Assembly (NCBI GenBank): GCA_024421095.1
Contig: JAHQYM010000007.1
Location: 1 to 52,365 of the forward strand
Length of the DNA: 52,365 nucleotides
Direction of reading: 5' to 3'
Source: Acidimicrobiia bacterium
Lineage (GTDB): Bacteria; Actinomycetota; Acidimicrobiia; Acidimicrobiales; Aldehydirespiratoraceae
Part shown: positions 25,426-36,437 of the stretch, in pieces
Numbering within the stretch: position 1 is the first letter of the stretch
Layout of the letters: each line of letters starts with the position of its first letter
Position numbers and translations under genes: made by a program
Notes under the pieces: generated by a model
What the model was told of the DNA's origin: nothing
Seen by the model: the letters and a program-made list of their open reading frames with translations, nothing else
The model's database searches: none

Positions 25426-26528
25426 GCTGGCACGATCACTAAATCATCGGCGTGAATTACTAGGTGCAATGCGCCGGGGGGGAGTTCCTCGCTGCGCCGG
25501 CCCGCTACCGTTTGCAGATCCTCAGCACCATGTCGGCTCAGCCCCTTAGCAAACACCTGCGCCGTCTGGTCAACCACTTCAACTGGGGAACCAGCGGCGA
25601 AGCTGCCATCAACCTTGCGAACGCCGGCAGCCAACAGCGACTTACCCGCTTCAAGAGCACGACGTGCCCCGGCATCAACGGTGACGGTTCCTTGCGCGCC
25701 AACCGCAAAAGCGATCCAGAGTTTTCTTGCCGCCAACCGGGTCTCACGGGCACGCACTATAGTACCGCTCCCGGCTACACCCTCAACCGCATCGCGCAGC
25801 ACGCCCAGACGATGCGCGTCGGCTATCACCGTGGAGATACCGGACCACGCGGCGATCTTGGCTGCGTTCAGTTTGGAGGCCATACCGCCACTACCCCGGG
25901 GCGACCCAGCACCACTCACTAGGGCTTCGGTGCGCTGATCAATCTGTGCGATCTCAGCAATCAACGAAGCATTCGCATCAATGCGTGGGTCAGCGGTTAA
26001 CACCCCCGCGGTGTCGGTAAGTAACACCAAACGCGCAGCATCCACCAGATTGGCCACCAAAGCAGCTATCCGGTCGTTGTCGCCGAAACGAATCTCGTCG
26101 TCTGCGATGGCATCGTTTTCGTTGACGACTGGCACGACACCAAGCTCAAGCAACCTCTCCAGCGTGCGCCGGGCGTGCAGGTATTGTGAACGCACAATGA
26201 AATCTTGTGGCACCAACAGCACCTGCCCGGCAATAACGCCGTGCGCCGCGAACTCTTGACGATACACCGCCATGAGCGCGCTTTGGCCAACCGTGGCTAC
26301 GGCTTGTAGGGTCCCGATGTCTTTGGGTCGCTTGGCTCCCCCTAAACCCAACTCGGGAAGCCCGGCGGCTATCGCACCCGAAGTAACCACCACCAGGCGA
26401 TAACCCTCGGCGCGCAAGTCAGCGACTTCAGCGCATAGCTTGGCAATCCGTGAACGATTGATTACACCTTCATCGTCGGTAATGGACGAAGTGCCTATCT
26501 TGACCACGATTGTCTTGTGCGTACCCAT
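25422..26528 (-). CDS. proB: Glutamate 5-kinase
   Basis: 368 residues. It phosphorylates glutamate in the first step of proline synthesis. It has an amino-acid-kinase domain (VVKIGTSSITDDEG, VVTSGAIAAGLPELGL, VNENDAIADDEIRFGDNDRIAALVA, GSGGMASKLNAAKIAAWSG). A C-terminal PUA domain follows from about residue 280 (GTVTVDAGARRALEAGKSLLAAGVRKVDGSF). It follows obgE by 8 bp and is the last gene of the long minus-strand block. Confidence 0.95.
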   Translation of the reverse strand: MGTHKTIVVKIGTSSITDDEGVINRSRIAKLCAEVADLRAEGYRLVVVTSGAIAAGLPELGLGGAKRPKDIGTLQAVATVGQSALMAVYRQEFAAHGVIAGQVLLVPQDFIVRSQYLHARRTLERLLELGVVPVVNENDAIADDEIRFGDNDRIAALVANLVDAARLVLLTDTAGVLTADPRIDANASLIAEIAQIDQRTEALVSGAGSPRGSGGMASKLNAAKIAAWSGISTVIADAHRLGVLRDAVEGVAGSGTIVRARETRLAARKLWIAFAVGAQGTVTVDAGARRALEAGKSLLAAGVRKVDGSFAAGSPVEVVDQTAQVFAKGLSRHGAEDLQTVAGRRSEELPPGALHLVIHADDLVIVPA

Positions 26529-26536
26529 TACTTTGT

Positions 26537-27775
<1,239 letters not shown>

Positions 27776-27843
27776 TCAGCCAGCGTAAAGGCAAGCAACG
27801 GTAGCTGCACTTAGTGCGCTTGCGGCTGCGTAAACATGGGTAC

Positions 27844-28095
27844 TCAAACGGCTACTACGTCAACGAGTTTACGGCCACGGCGTTGCCCAAACTTGACAGT
27901 ACCGTCGGCAGTGGCGAATAGTGTGTCGTCACCAGCGCGCATCACGTTGTTGCCGGGATGGAACTTGGTACCGCGTTGACGCACAATGATCGCGCCAGCC
28001 ATTACTCGGCCACCGTCATAAACTTTGACTCCGAGCCTTTGTGCGTTGGAATCCCGCCCGTTGCGTGTGGAACCGCCACCCTTGGTTTTCGACAT
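27844..28095 (-). CDS. rpmA: 50S ribosomal protein bL27
   Basis: 83 residues. Typical [25 protein letters not shown] and [28 protein letters not shown]. The N-terminus reaches toward the peptidyl-transferase centre. It begins with [10 protein letters not shown] and has no cleavable leader of the Firmicutes type. It lies 6 bp after rplU. Confidence 0.97.
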   Translation of the reverse strand: MSKTKGGGSTRNGRDSNAQRLGVKVYDGGRVMAGAIIVRQRGTKFHPGNNVMRAGDDTLFATADGTVKFGQRRGRKLVDVVAV

Positions 28096-28101
28096 CTGCT
28101 A

Positions 28102-28410
28102 TCAACCCTTCGTTATGTCTGTTATTTCAATGCGAGCCAGAATCTGGCGATGCCCCCAACGTTTGCGGTTGTTGGACTTGGATTTGTAGAGAAATCCGTT
28201 GATCTTCGGCCCACGCTGCTCTTCGAGAACCCGAGCCGTCACCGAAGCATCCTTGAGTTGTTGAGGTGTTGCCAACACGTTGCCGTTGTCTACCAACATC
28301 AACGGTTGTAGCTCTACCTCAGTTCCCGGTTCGCTCAGGCGATCCACCAAAATGGTTTGGCCCTGTTCCACGCGGTATTGCTTACCGCCAGTCTTGACTA
28401 CTGCGTACAT
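28102..28410 (-). CDS. rplU: 50S ribosomal protein bL21
   Basis: 102 residues from MYAVVKTGGKQYRVEQGQ to the GHRQ..ARIEITDI end, including the SVTARVLEEQRGPKINGFLYKSKSNNRKRWGHRQ RNA-binding part. The frame is open to 28437, but the ATG at 28410 is the family start. This leaves 23 bp after the rng stop. Confidence 0.96.
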   Translation of the reverse strand: MYAVVKTGGKQYRVEQGQTILVDRLSEPGTEVELQPLMLVDNGNVLATPQQLKDASVTARVLEEQRGPKINGFLYKSKSNNRKRWGHRQILARIEITDITKG

Positions 28411-28433
28411 AGGTTCAACACTATAGCAGCAGA

Positions 28434-30050
28434 TCACGCGAGCAGGTCATCATTTATTACGTGCCCCGCCCCATCACAAACTTCACAAAGGTCAGATACC
28501 GACTCGATCAAGCCTTCGCCGTTGCGTTTGCGAGTCATCTCCACCAAACCCAAACCCGACATCTCCAGAACTTGGGTACGGGTCTTGTCGCGAGCCAAAG
28601 CCGCGCGAAACGTTTTCATAACCTCGGCACGGTTCTTGGCTATGTCCATGTCGACAAAATCAATCACGATGATCCCGCCGATATCGCGCAGGCGTAGTTG
28701 GTTGGCTACTTCCTCGGCTGCTTCCAAGTTGTTGCGAAAGACTGTTTCTTCAAGGTTTGAACGGCCCACGTTCTTGCCGGTGTTGACATCAATCACGGTG
28801 AGCGCTTCGGTAGCTTCAATAATCAACGAACCGCCCGAAGGCAGCCACACCTTACGGTCAAGTGCCTTGCGCACCTGTTCATAGACGTGATATCGCTCAA
28901 ACAAAGGCAACCGCTCCGTTTGTGGGTCGTAGTATGTGATCCGTTCGGCCAAAGCGGGCGTAATCGTTGAAACGTACGCCTTGATTTCGGCGTGCAGGTC
29001 ACGATCGTCGATCAAAACACCACGAAAGTCTTTGGTGAACTCTTCGCGGATGATACGTACCGCAGCTTCAGGTTCACGGTAAACGAGTGCTGGGTTTTTG
29101 GTCTTCTCAGCAAGTTTCTCGATCTCCTCCCAAAGCATCACCAAACGCTCTACATCGCGCCTGATTTCCTTAGCGGTGACGTTTTCGGCGGCAGTGCGAA
29201 CAATCACCCCATGGCGTTTCGGTTTGGCTTTGTCGAGAATGTTGCGCAAGCGAACACGCTCCGAATCGGGTAAACGTTTAGAAATACCGTAGGTTGAAGT
29301 GTTGGGTACGAGCACCACGAAACGCCCTGGCAAGGAAACTTCTTGAGTTAACCGGGCACCCTTTTGAGCAATCGGGTTCTTGGTTACTTGACACAAAATC
29401 AACTGGCGAGCTTGCAGAAGATCTTCGATACGCTGCTGCTGTTGCGCGCGTCCACCTTCCACGTCTTCGGGGTCGTATTGGACATCGCCGCGATAAAGCA
29501 CCGCATTTTTGGGCGTGGCTATGTCCACAAACGCAGCTTCCATGCCCGGCAATACGTTCTGTACCCGACCAAGATAAATGTTCCCATGTATCTGGATGAT
29601 GTCGTCAGCGGGCCGCGAGACTTGATGTTCAACAAGTTTGCGGCCTTCTAAGGTGGCGATATGGGTAGATTTCTTGCCTACCGATACGCACATTAGGTAA
29701 CGTCCAACTGCTTGACCTTTGCGAGTCCTGCCGCGATAACGGCGCAGAGTTTTTTCGTCTAGTTGAACTGCGTCGCCAACTGTCGATTCCACTGGTTGCG
29801 GTGGTTTAGGCGAGCGATTAGCGCCGCGGCGTTGTCTTGGCGCGTTGGCGGGTTGCGCTCGTTGGTTGCGTTTACGACGGCGTGTTGGCGCGTTACTACT
29901 TGGTGCTTGCGGCTTGTGGTCGCCTGCACTAGGTGGTTTCTTCGGCGGTGCCGGTCGGGTATCACCAATTTTTGGTTTGCGTTGATCTTGGTTGATGGGT
30001 TTTGGTGGACGAGCGGAGCCGTCGCGGTTGTTGGCCTGTGTTTCGGCCAT
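28434..30050 (-). CDS. rng: Ribonuclease E/G family endoribonuclease
   Basis: 538 residues. The first ~95 are Pro/Lys/Arg-rich and disordered. The catalytic part starts near 110, with an S1 domain (GNIYLGRVQNVLPGMEAAFVDI) and then RNase H-like and DNase I-like regions. The catalytic Asp residues are in ALTVIDVNTGKNV and GIIVIDFVDM. A Zn-link-like CEVCDGAG lies near the C-terminus. It processes rRNA and mRNA. No long C-terminal scaffold is present, so it is nearer the short RNase G form. It sits just upstream of rplU, as in many actinobacteria. Confidence 0.92.
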   Translation of the reverse strand: MAETQANNRDGSARPPKPINQDQRKPKIGDTRPAPPKKPPSAGDHKPQAPSSNAPTRRRKRNQRAQPANAPRQRRGANRSPKPPQPVESTVGDAVQLDEKTLRRYRGRTRKGQAVGRYLMCVSVGKKSTHIATLEGRKLVEHQVSRPADDIIQIHGNIYLGRVQNVLPGMEAAFVDIATPKNAVLYRGDVQYDPEDVEGGRAQQQQRIEDLLQARQLILCQVTKNPIAQKGARLTQEVSLPGRFVVLVPNTSTYGISKRLPDSERVRLRNILDKAKPKRHGVIVRTAAENVTAKEIRRDVERLVMLWEEIEKLAEKTKNPALVYREPEAAVRIIREEFTKDFRGVLIDDRDLHAEIKAYVSTITPALAERITYYDPQTERLPLFERYHVYEQVRKALDRKVWLPSGGSLIIEATEALTVIDVNTGKNVGRSNLEETVFRNNLEAAEEVANQLRLRDIGGIIVIDFVDMDIAKNRAEVMKTFRAALARDKTRTQVLEMSGLGLVEMTRKRNGEGLIESVSDLCEVCDGAGHVINDDLLA

Positions 30051-30485
30051 GGTTTCGTTCCTTCGTTTGGGGCACTAGCAGTATAGGTGTCATGTCACCC
30101 TTAGTAGTGCGGACGCAGCAGTGCTGAGAGGATCACTGCACTGCTGGTAGTCGTTTTCGTTCGGTGTCCATTGATGAAGCCGCCCGACACGATGTGCAAG
30201 CATAGGCGTACCGTGAGCAGTTACGAGTTCCGACTCCTGCAAGCCTCGCGGTTGGGTAGCTAGATCAGCAATATTTCGGACTTGCGAACCTTGGTTCGGT
30301 AAAGCGATTTCGTCAGTGTCGGGGGAAGTCAACAACCCACTCACCATGCGCGCGCTCTGGTTCGGGGTTTGCATACCCTGCTCACAAACGCCGTAGCAGG
30401 CGGGTTTCTGCACCTGTGGTAGCAGGTACCGAAGACGAGGCAACAGCGATCGAGACACTCTTTGAGGCTACCGCCATGTAGTCAC
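30051..30485 (-). other. 435-bp stretch between rodA and rng, no confident gene
   Basis: No recognised gene. On the minus strand an ATG at 30477, 8 bp after the rodA stop, opens a 31-codon frame (MAVASKSVSIAVASSSVPATTG-). A one-base shift near 30390 would continue it into a 107-codon frame ending at 30090, so a frameshifted small protein is possible but unproven. An 8-bp-arm hairpin, CAGCAGTG/CACTGCTG, lies at about 30117-30147. TATACT lies about 40 bases before the rng start and may be a -10 box. In other actinobacteria this slot often holds radical-SAM genes; none is present. Confidence 0.35.
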
Positions 30486-31685
30486 TTAGCCACGCTCAGC
30501 GAAGTCAAAACGGCGCTTATAAACCCCCATTACCAAACCCAACGCAAGCATGGAGGTCAGCATCGAAGAACCCCCATAAGAAACTAAGGGTAAGGGAATG
30601 CCCGTAACCGGCATCATCCCCATGGTCATTCCGGCGCTTTGAAAAGCTTGGAACAAAAACATTGCCATCACCCCGACGGTCAATAAACGATCAAAAGAAT
30701 CCGTGGCCCGCACTGCGATACGCCACATCCGAAACAACATCAAGGCATACAGGCCAAGCAACACGCCAGCACCACGAAAGCCCAACTCCTCGCCAACGAC
30801 AGAGAAAATGAAGTCGGTTTGCTGCTCAGGCACCAAATTCGAGCGGGTTTGCGTGCCCTGGAACAACCCTCTACCCAACAACCCACCGTTGCCAATCGCG
30901 ATCTGAGACTGCTCGACGTTGAATGCAGCACGAGCCGCTCGCGGACCCAAAGCATCTAAAGCCTCTTCGCTGAGCACGAAAACCTGCAAACGTTCTTCTT
31001 GATATTGCGCCAACACATCAGACTGAAAAATGCCCACCACCGCAGCAATCGTTATCACCGCTAGAACCGCAATCGCACGCACCCTCGCTCGGCTCATTGC
31101 TATCATCACCGCCACCACAACCACATAAACCAAGATTGTGCCGACATCGGGTTGGGCAACGAAAACGGCAGCCAACATCAACACAACTGGCAAAGCCCCG
31201 AGGCTCAAGGCGGCCAACAAACGTTTGGTGTTTACATGCTCGGAAGACAAAACCGCTGCGAGAACAGCAATTACCACAACTTTGCCAAACTCCGAAGGTT
31301 GCACACTGAAACTTCCGAACGAATACCAGGCACGCGAACCTCTAACATTCTCACCAACAACCAGCAAACCACCTAACAACACCAACAAGGCCAAATATGC
31401 ATACGGCAACAAAGCACGAAGCGTACGCACACGAAGATGCGCCACAAACACCGCGAGCAGAAGACCAAACGCAATAAAAGCCGCTTGCCGTTCGAGAAAA
31501 GAATAATTCGCCGGTTCTGCGGGAGTGGCCGACCCTCTCGTAGCAGAAAAAACCAACACCGCACCGATAGCGGTGATCAACAAAGCCGTCACAATCAAGA
31601 TCGGGTCGACAACGAACCACCAGCGTTGATCGTCCTCTTTAGCAAGCGGCTGCGGTTTCAGCGCGAGAGTGTCAACGGAAGTCAT
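30486..31685 (-). CDS. rodA: SEDS peptidoglycan polymerase RodA
   Basis: 399 residues with about ten membrane segments. Conserved SEDS segments are RGSRAWYSFGSFSVQPSEFGKVVVI, VAQPDVGTILVY, the catalytic-region Asp loop, and the ending MTMGMMPVTGIPLPLVSYGGSSMLTSMLALGLVMGV. It polymerises glycan strands for cell elongation with PBP2. Its start overlaps the mrdA stop by 4 bp. The position after mreBCD-mrdA makes it RodA rather than FtsW. Confidence 0.95.
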   Translation of the reverse strand: MTSVDTLALKPQPLAKEDDQRWWFVVDPILIVTALLITAIGAVLVFSATRGSATPAEPANYSFLERQAAFIAFGLLLAVFVAHLRVRTLRALLPYAYLALLVLLGGLLVVGENVRGSRAWYSFGSFSVQPSEFGKVVVIAVLAAVLSSEHVNTKRLLAALSLGALPVVLMLAAVFVAQPDVGTILVYVVVVAVMIAMSRARVRAIAVLAVITIAAVVGIFQSDVLAQYQEERLQVFVLSEEALDALGPRAARAAFNVEQSQIAIGNGGLLGRGLFQGTQTRSNLVPEQQTDFIFSVVGEELGFRGAGVLLGLYALMLFRMWRIAVRATDSFDRLLTVGVMAMFLFQAFQSAGMTMGMMPVTGIPLPLVSYGGSSMLTSMLALGLVMGVYKRRFDFAERG

Positions 31686-33811
31686 TGCGTCTCTTCATTG
31701 TTGGCGGTGCTTTGACGCTCCAGCGCGTTTTGCTGGTGCAAGAGTTGGATTCGAGCTATTTGCGCTGCTTCAGCTTCTTCAAGCGTACGTGCTGTCGGTA
31801 GGTCGTTGCGGGCGAGAGGTTCAAGAATTGCTGCCGCTACCGGTGCCGCAGCAACGCTACCAAAACCCGACTCTTCCATCACCACGGCTAGGGCGATTTG
31901 CGGTGGCTCAGCCACATCAACACCTAATTCTACGTGATCGTTTGGCCCCCAAGCCACGAAAAGGCTCGTGTCTGCCTTTCCTGCCACCTCTGCCGTGCCG
32001 GTCTTGCCTGCCACCGGCCAAGCATTTATCGGAAACGTCCCACCCTCAAAAGCGTTCGCCGCGGTACCCCGCACACCCCCAAACCGGGTAACACCCAACA
32101 ACCCCTTAGTAATCGGGGAGGTCACTTCTGGAGCAAAATTCAATGTGGCGCGCACACGCGGCCCAAACTCCAACAAAACCTCGCCCGACGCGTTAGTTAT
32201 CTGGCGTGCCACATTGGGTTGATGCAAAGTGCCACCGTTCGCAAATGTGGCATAAGCGTTGGCAAGTTGCGTGGGTGTGACCAACACATCGCCCTGTCCG
32301 ATAGACAACAATATGGTGTCGCCGGCAAACCACTGGCTACCGTCTCGAATGAACACGCCCTGCTCAAACTTGAGATCAAAGTACTCACGATCGGGGACGG
32401 CCCCGGCGCGTTCATAGGGAAGCTGTAACCCCGTTGGGCTACCGAAACCCAAGTCGCGAGCGGTCGCCTGAATACCCTCGTCTCCTTGCGGGCCTCGCTG
32501 ACGGGTAAAAAACCCTTCACCACCGATGCGGTAAAAGTACACATCGCTCGAAACGCTCAAGGCATCGGCGAGGTCCACGTATCGAGACCCCGTGAAAGGG
32601 CTATTGAACACGCAGGTGCCCTCAAGTTCCGAGCCCGTCTTGCAATTGGGGTACACGTAACTTCCGCTGTCGTCAACAAAGTTGTAGACACCACCGAAGA
32701 GTTCGCCGATCACATCCTTTTCAATCGCCGCCACCGCGGTAACCAGCTTCCACGTTGACCCAGGTGCATACGCCCCTTGAATAGCACGATTGAGTATCGG
32801 CCAATAATTGTCGTCAGAAGTCAACAAATTGAAATCTTCTGAAGAGATACCCGCGGCAAACAATGCCGGGTCATATGTCGGTAACGAAGCCATCGCCAAC
32901 ACGTCACCGTTTTGGGGGTGGATAGCTACCGCGGCAGCAGCAGGAGCTAACACATTTGCTTCTTCGGCTTGGGCACGAGTGCGCGCTAAACCCAACGCCA
33001 ACTGTTCCTCTACCAAAGCTTGAAAGTCCGCATCTATGGTCAACCACACATCGTTCCCCGGTTGCGGTGCCGTACCCGGAGTTTCACGGACGATCTCACC
33101 CAAATTGTTGACTTCTAACCAGCGCACCCCGGGCACACCACGCAATTCACTTTCGAAGATTTGTTCAACGCCAGTCTTGCCAATCTGACTGTTTGGTTGA
33201 TAAGTCCTGCGGTTCTCTGCGTTGGGTGTGAGGGTGGCGTTGGCTTGTTCTTGCTCGGCTCTGGTCACTGGGCCGACATAGCCCAAGAGATGCGCGGCGA
33301 GACTGCCAAAAGGATAATTGCGAATGCTGCGCTGTTCCACACGCACACCAGGGAACTGGTCGGGGCGCTCACCGAGATAGACCATGAGTTCCGAGTTCAC
33401 ATCAACCGCAATGGGAATACGATCAAAAGGGCCATAACGAGGGTCACGAAACTTCGAGACGATGGACGACACTTTGGTCGGTTTACCTGAACGACTAAGC
33501 GCCAAGGCCAAATTCGTGAACACCTCTTGAGTGTCCGCCTCCTCGAGGTTCTCTAAATGCATACGATCCAGGGTTACAACCTGCACGACTTTGTTGTCCA
33601 CCAAAACACGCCCGCTGCGATCAAGGATTCGACCCCGAGGCGCCTCCTGATATACAGCTTCAAGCACATTGCTAATCGCTTCGTGGCTCAGCGTTTCGTG
33701 CTCAATACCCTGCAAGAACCACAAACGAGCAAACAAAGCGCCAAACAGGACCAACGACACGAAGGCAAAAATGCGTAGACGCAACTTCGTTTGGTCATCT
33801 ACCTGTGCCAT
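31682..33811 (-). CDS. mrdA: Penicillin-binding protein 2
   Basis: 709 residues, the transpeptidase of the elongasome. It has one N-terminal membrane helix (IFAFVSLVLFGALFARLWFLQG), then a PBP dimerisation domain (RGRILDRSGRVLVDN) and a transpeptidase domain from ~300. The active-site motifs are SXXK in YAPGSTWKLVTAV, SxN-like SVSSDVYFYRIGG (Asp where Asn is usual), and KTG in AGKTGTAEVAGK. It is cotranscribed between mreD and rodA. Confidence 0.95.
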   Translation of the reverse strand: MAQVDDQTKLRLRIFAFVSLVLFGALFARLWFLQGIEHETLSHEAISNVLEAVYQEAPRGRILDRSGRVLVDNKVVQVVTLDRMHLENLEEADTQEVFTNLALALSRSGKPTKVSSIVSKFRDPRYGPFDRIPIAVDVNSELMVYLGERPDQFPGVRVEQRSIRNYPFGSLAAHLLGYVGPVTRAEQEQANATLTPNAENRRTYQPNSQIGKTGVEQIFESELRGVPGVRWLEVNNLGEIVRETPGTAPQPGNDVWLTIDADFQALVEEQLALGLARTRAQAEEANVLAPAAAAVAIHPQNGDVLAMASLPTYDPALFAAGISSEDFNLLTSDDNYWPILNRAIQGAYAPGSTWKLVTAVAAIEKDVIGELFGGVYNFVDDSGSYVYPNCKTGSELEGTCVFNSPFTGSRYVDLADALSVSSDVYFYRIGGEGFFTRQRGPQGDEGIQATARDLGFGSPTGLQLPYERAGAVPDREYFDLKFEQGVFIRDGSQWFAGDTILLSIGQGDVLVTPTQLANAYATFANGGTLHQPNVARQITNASGEVLLEFGPRVRATLNFAPEVTSPITKGLLGVTRFGGVRGTAANAFEGGTFPINAWPVAGKTGTAEVAGKADTSLFVAWGPNDHVELGVDVAEPPQIALAVVMEESGFGSVAAAPVAAAILEPLARNDLPTARTLEEAEAAQIARIQLLHQQNALERQSTANNEETQ

Positions 33812-33815
33812 GATT

Positions 33816-34307
33816 TCAACCCGTCGCCAACCGAGGTCTAATCGCCCACACCATCAGCGGCCTGACCAGCGGTGTCAACACCATGTTTAGCAAAGCAGCA
33901 ACTACAGCCACGCGCAGCATTTCCATGTCTACCAAACCACGCTGCCCCATCACTTCACCCAACAAAGCGTAACCAGCTAACGCACCCACCGTACCTAGAG
34001 CCACAATGATCACTAGTTGCGCTTTGGAATCACTGAACAATTCGGCACCACCAGCGGCTACCACATAAGCCACCAAAGCGAAAACAATCGCTGAGAGACC
34101 CAAAGGAGAAGGCAGGTAGACATCCCACAACAAGCCGATCACGAACGCTATAGTCGGCCCCGTTCGAGGCCCTGCTAAATAGCCCACAAGCACCGCCAAC
34201 AACACCAACAACTCTGGTGCAACCCCCCAAAACCGCAGGTCAACAAACACAGTCACTTGCACTACTAGCGCCACCAATATCAGCAGGGCGAGACGCAGCA
34301 CGGTCAT
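33816..34307 (-). CDS. mreD: Rod shape-determining membrane protein MreD
   Basis: 163 residues with five or six membrane helices. The usual short MreD form, with PELLVLLAVLVGYLAGPRTGPTIAFVIGLLWDVYLPSPLGLSAIVFALVAYV. The ATG overlaps the mreC stop by 4 bp, and mrdA begins 4 bp after its end. The position and topology make the assignment safe despite weak sequence conservation in the family. Confidence 0.9.
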   Translation of the reverse strand: MTVLRLALLILVALVVQVTVFVDLRFWGVAPELLVLLAVLVGYLAGPRTGPTIAFVIGLLWDVYLPSPLGLSAIVFALVAYVVAAGGAELFSDSKAQLVIIVALGTVGALAGYALLGEVMGQRGLVDMEMLRVAVVAALLNMVLTPLVRPLMVWAIRPRLATG

Positions 34308-35248
34308 TGTGGATCGGCCGGTTCTAGTGAGTCAAGCAGTTCGGGATCTAGGTCAAGCGGAACGCTGGTGCTAGGCACAACCGCACCTGTGGGAGGATCG
34401 TTGCTTTGTTCGGTAAGCAACACCGACACAAAAGCCAGGTCTTCAACATCGTTGGCCAACTGCACAAGCACTTCCAAAGACAGTTCATCGCTTGCTGGAC
34501 GCACCTGAACAACCCTACCGATAGGCACATCAGCGGTGTAGCGCGAGTCGGCGTCGGTGACCACAGCTGATCCAACATCGGGGAACGAGGCTGTGTCTTC
34601 GATACTAGGCCAGTTCGGGCCTTGGTTGATGATAAACGTGTTGGGCTCGCCCCGCACGGCGTGACCAAGCCCCACATCATTAGTAGACACCAACCGCACA
34701 CCCACAACCAAATCGGGGTCGCTGAGCAACTGCACTGTGGAAGTCACACCATCAACACGCGCGACACGCCCCACAAGCCCTGCTTTGGTAACTACTGTCA
34801 TCCCCGGTTCAATACCATCACGCTGACCTTTGTTGATGGTCACCACATCACTAGCGAAATTACCAACCGGCCCACGCTCAACGCGGGCCGCTACCGTTTC
34901 AAGATCGGGCGCGTAGGGCAGGTCTAACGCTTCCAGCAGCCGTTGATACGCCGCGGTTTCTGCTTCTGAACGCAGAGACGTACCACGCAAGGCATCCAAT
35001 TGTTCACGCAATGCAACGTTCTCAGCCTCAAGTTCAGCATAAGAAAAAAGCGAATTCCAAATGTCGCCCACTGGCGAGAAAAGCGTTGATGCCAAAGAAT
35101 TGACCGGATGCAAGAAATCTCGGAGTAGGCCTTGAGCTTGGTTGACCGTGTCGAAACCGCGCAGATCAACGGTCAAAAAAGTAATGGCAAGTAGCGTGAG
35201 CAGGATCAGCCGGTGCCGAACCCGCCCTTGCCGCTGAGCCAGCGCCAT
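34304..35248 (-). CDS. mreC: Rod shape-determining protein MreC
   Basis: 314 residues: a basic start, one membrane helix (LILLTLLAITFLTVDL), a coiled coil (SYAELEAENVALREQLDALRG), and a beta-rich periplasmic-type domain with RGPVGNFASDVVTINKGQRDGIEPGMTVVTKAGLVGRVARV. This last is the MreC signature. The C-terminal ~35 residues are acidic and Pro-rich, with no assigned role. It links MreB to PBP2. Confidence 0.94.
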   Translation of the reverse strand: MALAQRQGRVRHRLILLTLLAITFLTVDLRGFDTVNQAQGLLRDFLHPVNSLASTLFSPVGDIWNSLFSYAELEAENVALREQLDALRGTSLRSEAETAAYQRLLEALDLPYAPDLETVAARVERGPVGNFASDVVTINKGQRDGIEPGMTVVTKAGLVGRVARVDGVTSTVQLLSDPDLVVGVRLVSTNDVGLGHAVRGEPNTFIINQGPNWPSIEDTASFPDVGSAVVTDADSRYTADVPIGRVVQVRPASDELSLEVLVQLANDVEDLAFVSVLLTEQSNDPPTGAVVPSTSVPLDLDPELLDSLEPADPQ

Positions 35249-35263
35249 TTTGCCGGTTCGGCG

Positions 35264-36325
35264 TTACAGCTCACCCGAGCTGAAGACTACGTCTTTAAGT
35301 GCCTCAAACTCTTCAAGTACCTGACCCGACCCGATAGCAACGGCATAAAGCGGGTTCTTGGCGATACGCACCGGCATACCCGTCTCGTCTGCTAACCGTT
35401 GATCGATCTTTTGCAGCAATACTCCCCCACCGGCGAGCGTGATGCCGCGTTCCATAATGTCGGCGGCGAGGTCTGGGGGGGTTTTGTCTAACGTCGACTT
35501 GACCGCATCACAGATAGCCACAATCGGCTCTTCAATAGCTTTGCGAATATCTTGTGTGCTAACCACAATACTGCGAGGCAAACCGGTCATTAGGTCTCGC
35601 CCACGAATCTCCGCGCAGCGTTCTTGAGACAATGGAGCCGCCGACCCGATCTGCACCTTGACTTCTTCGGCGGTACGTTCACCGAGTGCTAAGCCGTGTT
35701 CCTTTTTGATGTGTTGAGTAACCGCATCGTCTAGTTCATCACCACCAACACGCACCGATTGACTAGCCACGACACCACCCAAAGAAATGACTGCCACTTC
35801 GGTGGTACCACCGCCGATGTCTACGATCATATTGCCTGTTGGTTCTTGCACTGGCAAACCCGCGCCGATCGCCGCGGCCATCGGCTCTTCAATAATGTAC
35901 GCAGGCTTGCTGGCTCCGGCGTATTCGGCTGCTTCTTGAACCGCACGCTGCTCCACGCCGGTAATGCCTGAGGGTACCGCGATGACCATACGCGGCCTAG
36001 CCCATTTGCGATGATGCACTTTGCGAATGAAGTAGCGAAGCATTTTCTCGCAAATCTCAAAATCGGCGATCACACCGTCCTTGAGGGGACGAATAGCACG
36101 AATATTGGCGGGAGTGCGACCAACCATCCGTTTCGCTTCAGCCCCGACCGCTAAAGGTCTGTTGTCTTTAGTGTCTACGGCCACCACCGAAGGTTCATCA
36201 AGCACCACACCGGCAGCACGAACGTAAACCAACGTGTTGGCGGTTCCGAGGTCAACTGCCATATCTCGACCGATGGCAGCCCTCAAACCACCTCCTAGTA
36301 AAGTTGCGAATGAGTCAGCAGCCAT
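35264..36325 (-). CDS. mreB: Actin-like rod shape protein MreB
   Basis: About 353 residues. Actin-fold phosphate loops: GRDMAVDLGTANTLVYVR at the start and IVDIGGGTTEVAVISLGG mid-protein. Further marks are IEEPMAAAIGAGLPV and ITLAGGGVLLQKIDQRL. The ATG at 36325 is chosen because GAGGTGAAAAGC lies just upstream; the frame runs open to 36394. It heads the mreBCD-mrdA-rodA elongation cluster. Confidence 0.96.
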   Translation of the reverse strand: MAADSFATLLGGGLRAAIGRDMAVDLGTANTLVYVRAAGVVLDEPSVVAVDTKDNRPLAVGAEAKRMVGRTPANIRAIRPLKDGVIADFEICEKMLRYFIRKVHHRKWARPRMVIAVPSGITGVEQRAVQEAAEYAGASKPAYIIEEPMAAAIGAGLPVQEPTGNMIVDIGGGTTEVAVISLGGVVASQSVRVGGDELDDAVTQHIKKEHGLALGERTAEEVKVQIGSAAPLSQERCAEIRGRDLMTGLPRSIVVSTQDIRKAIEEPIVAICDAVKSTLDKTPPDLAADIMERGITLAGGGVLLQKIDQRLADETGMPVRIAKNPLYAVAIGSGQVLEEFEALKDVVFSSGEL

Positions 36326-36437
36326 CAGCTTTTCACCTCGTCTTGGTTGGCCAAGTTGACCAATACTGGCACAGCAGCCACGGCGCTGCGGCACGAAACC
36401 TTAGTCGCAGAGTTTAGTGGATGCAAAATCAATTTTG

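Noticed and set aside
30090-30458. 122-codon frame between rodA and rng as a gene
   Set aside because: No ribosome-binding site at its GTG start, and its first third overlaps a more protein-like frame. It is described as an unexplained stretch instead.
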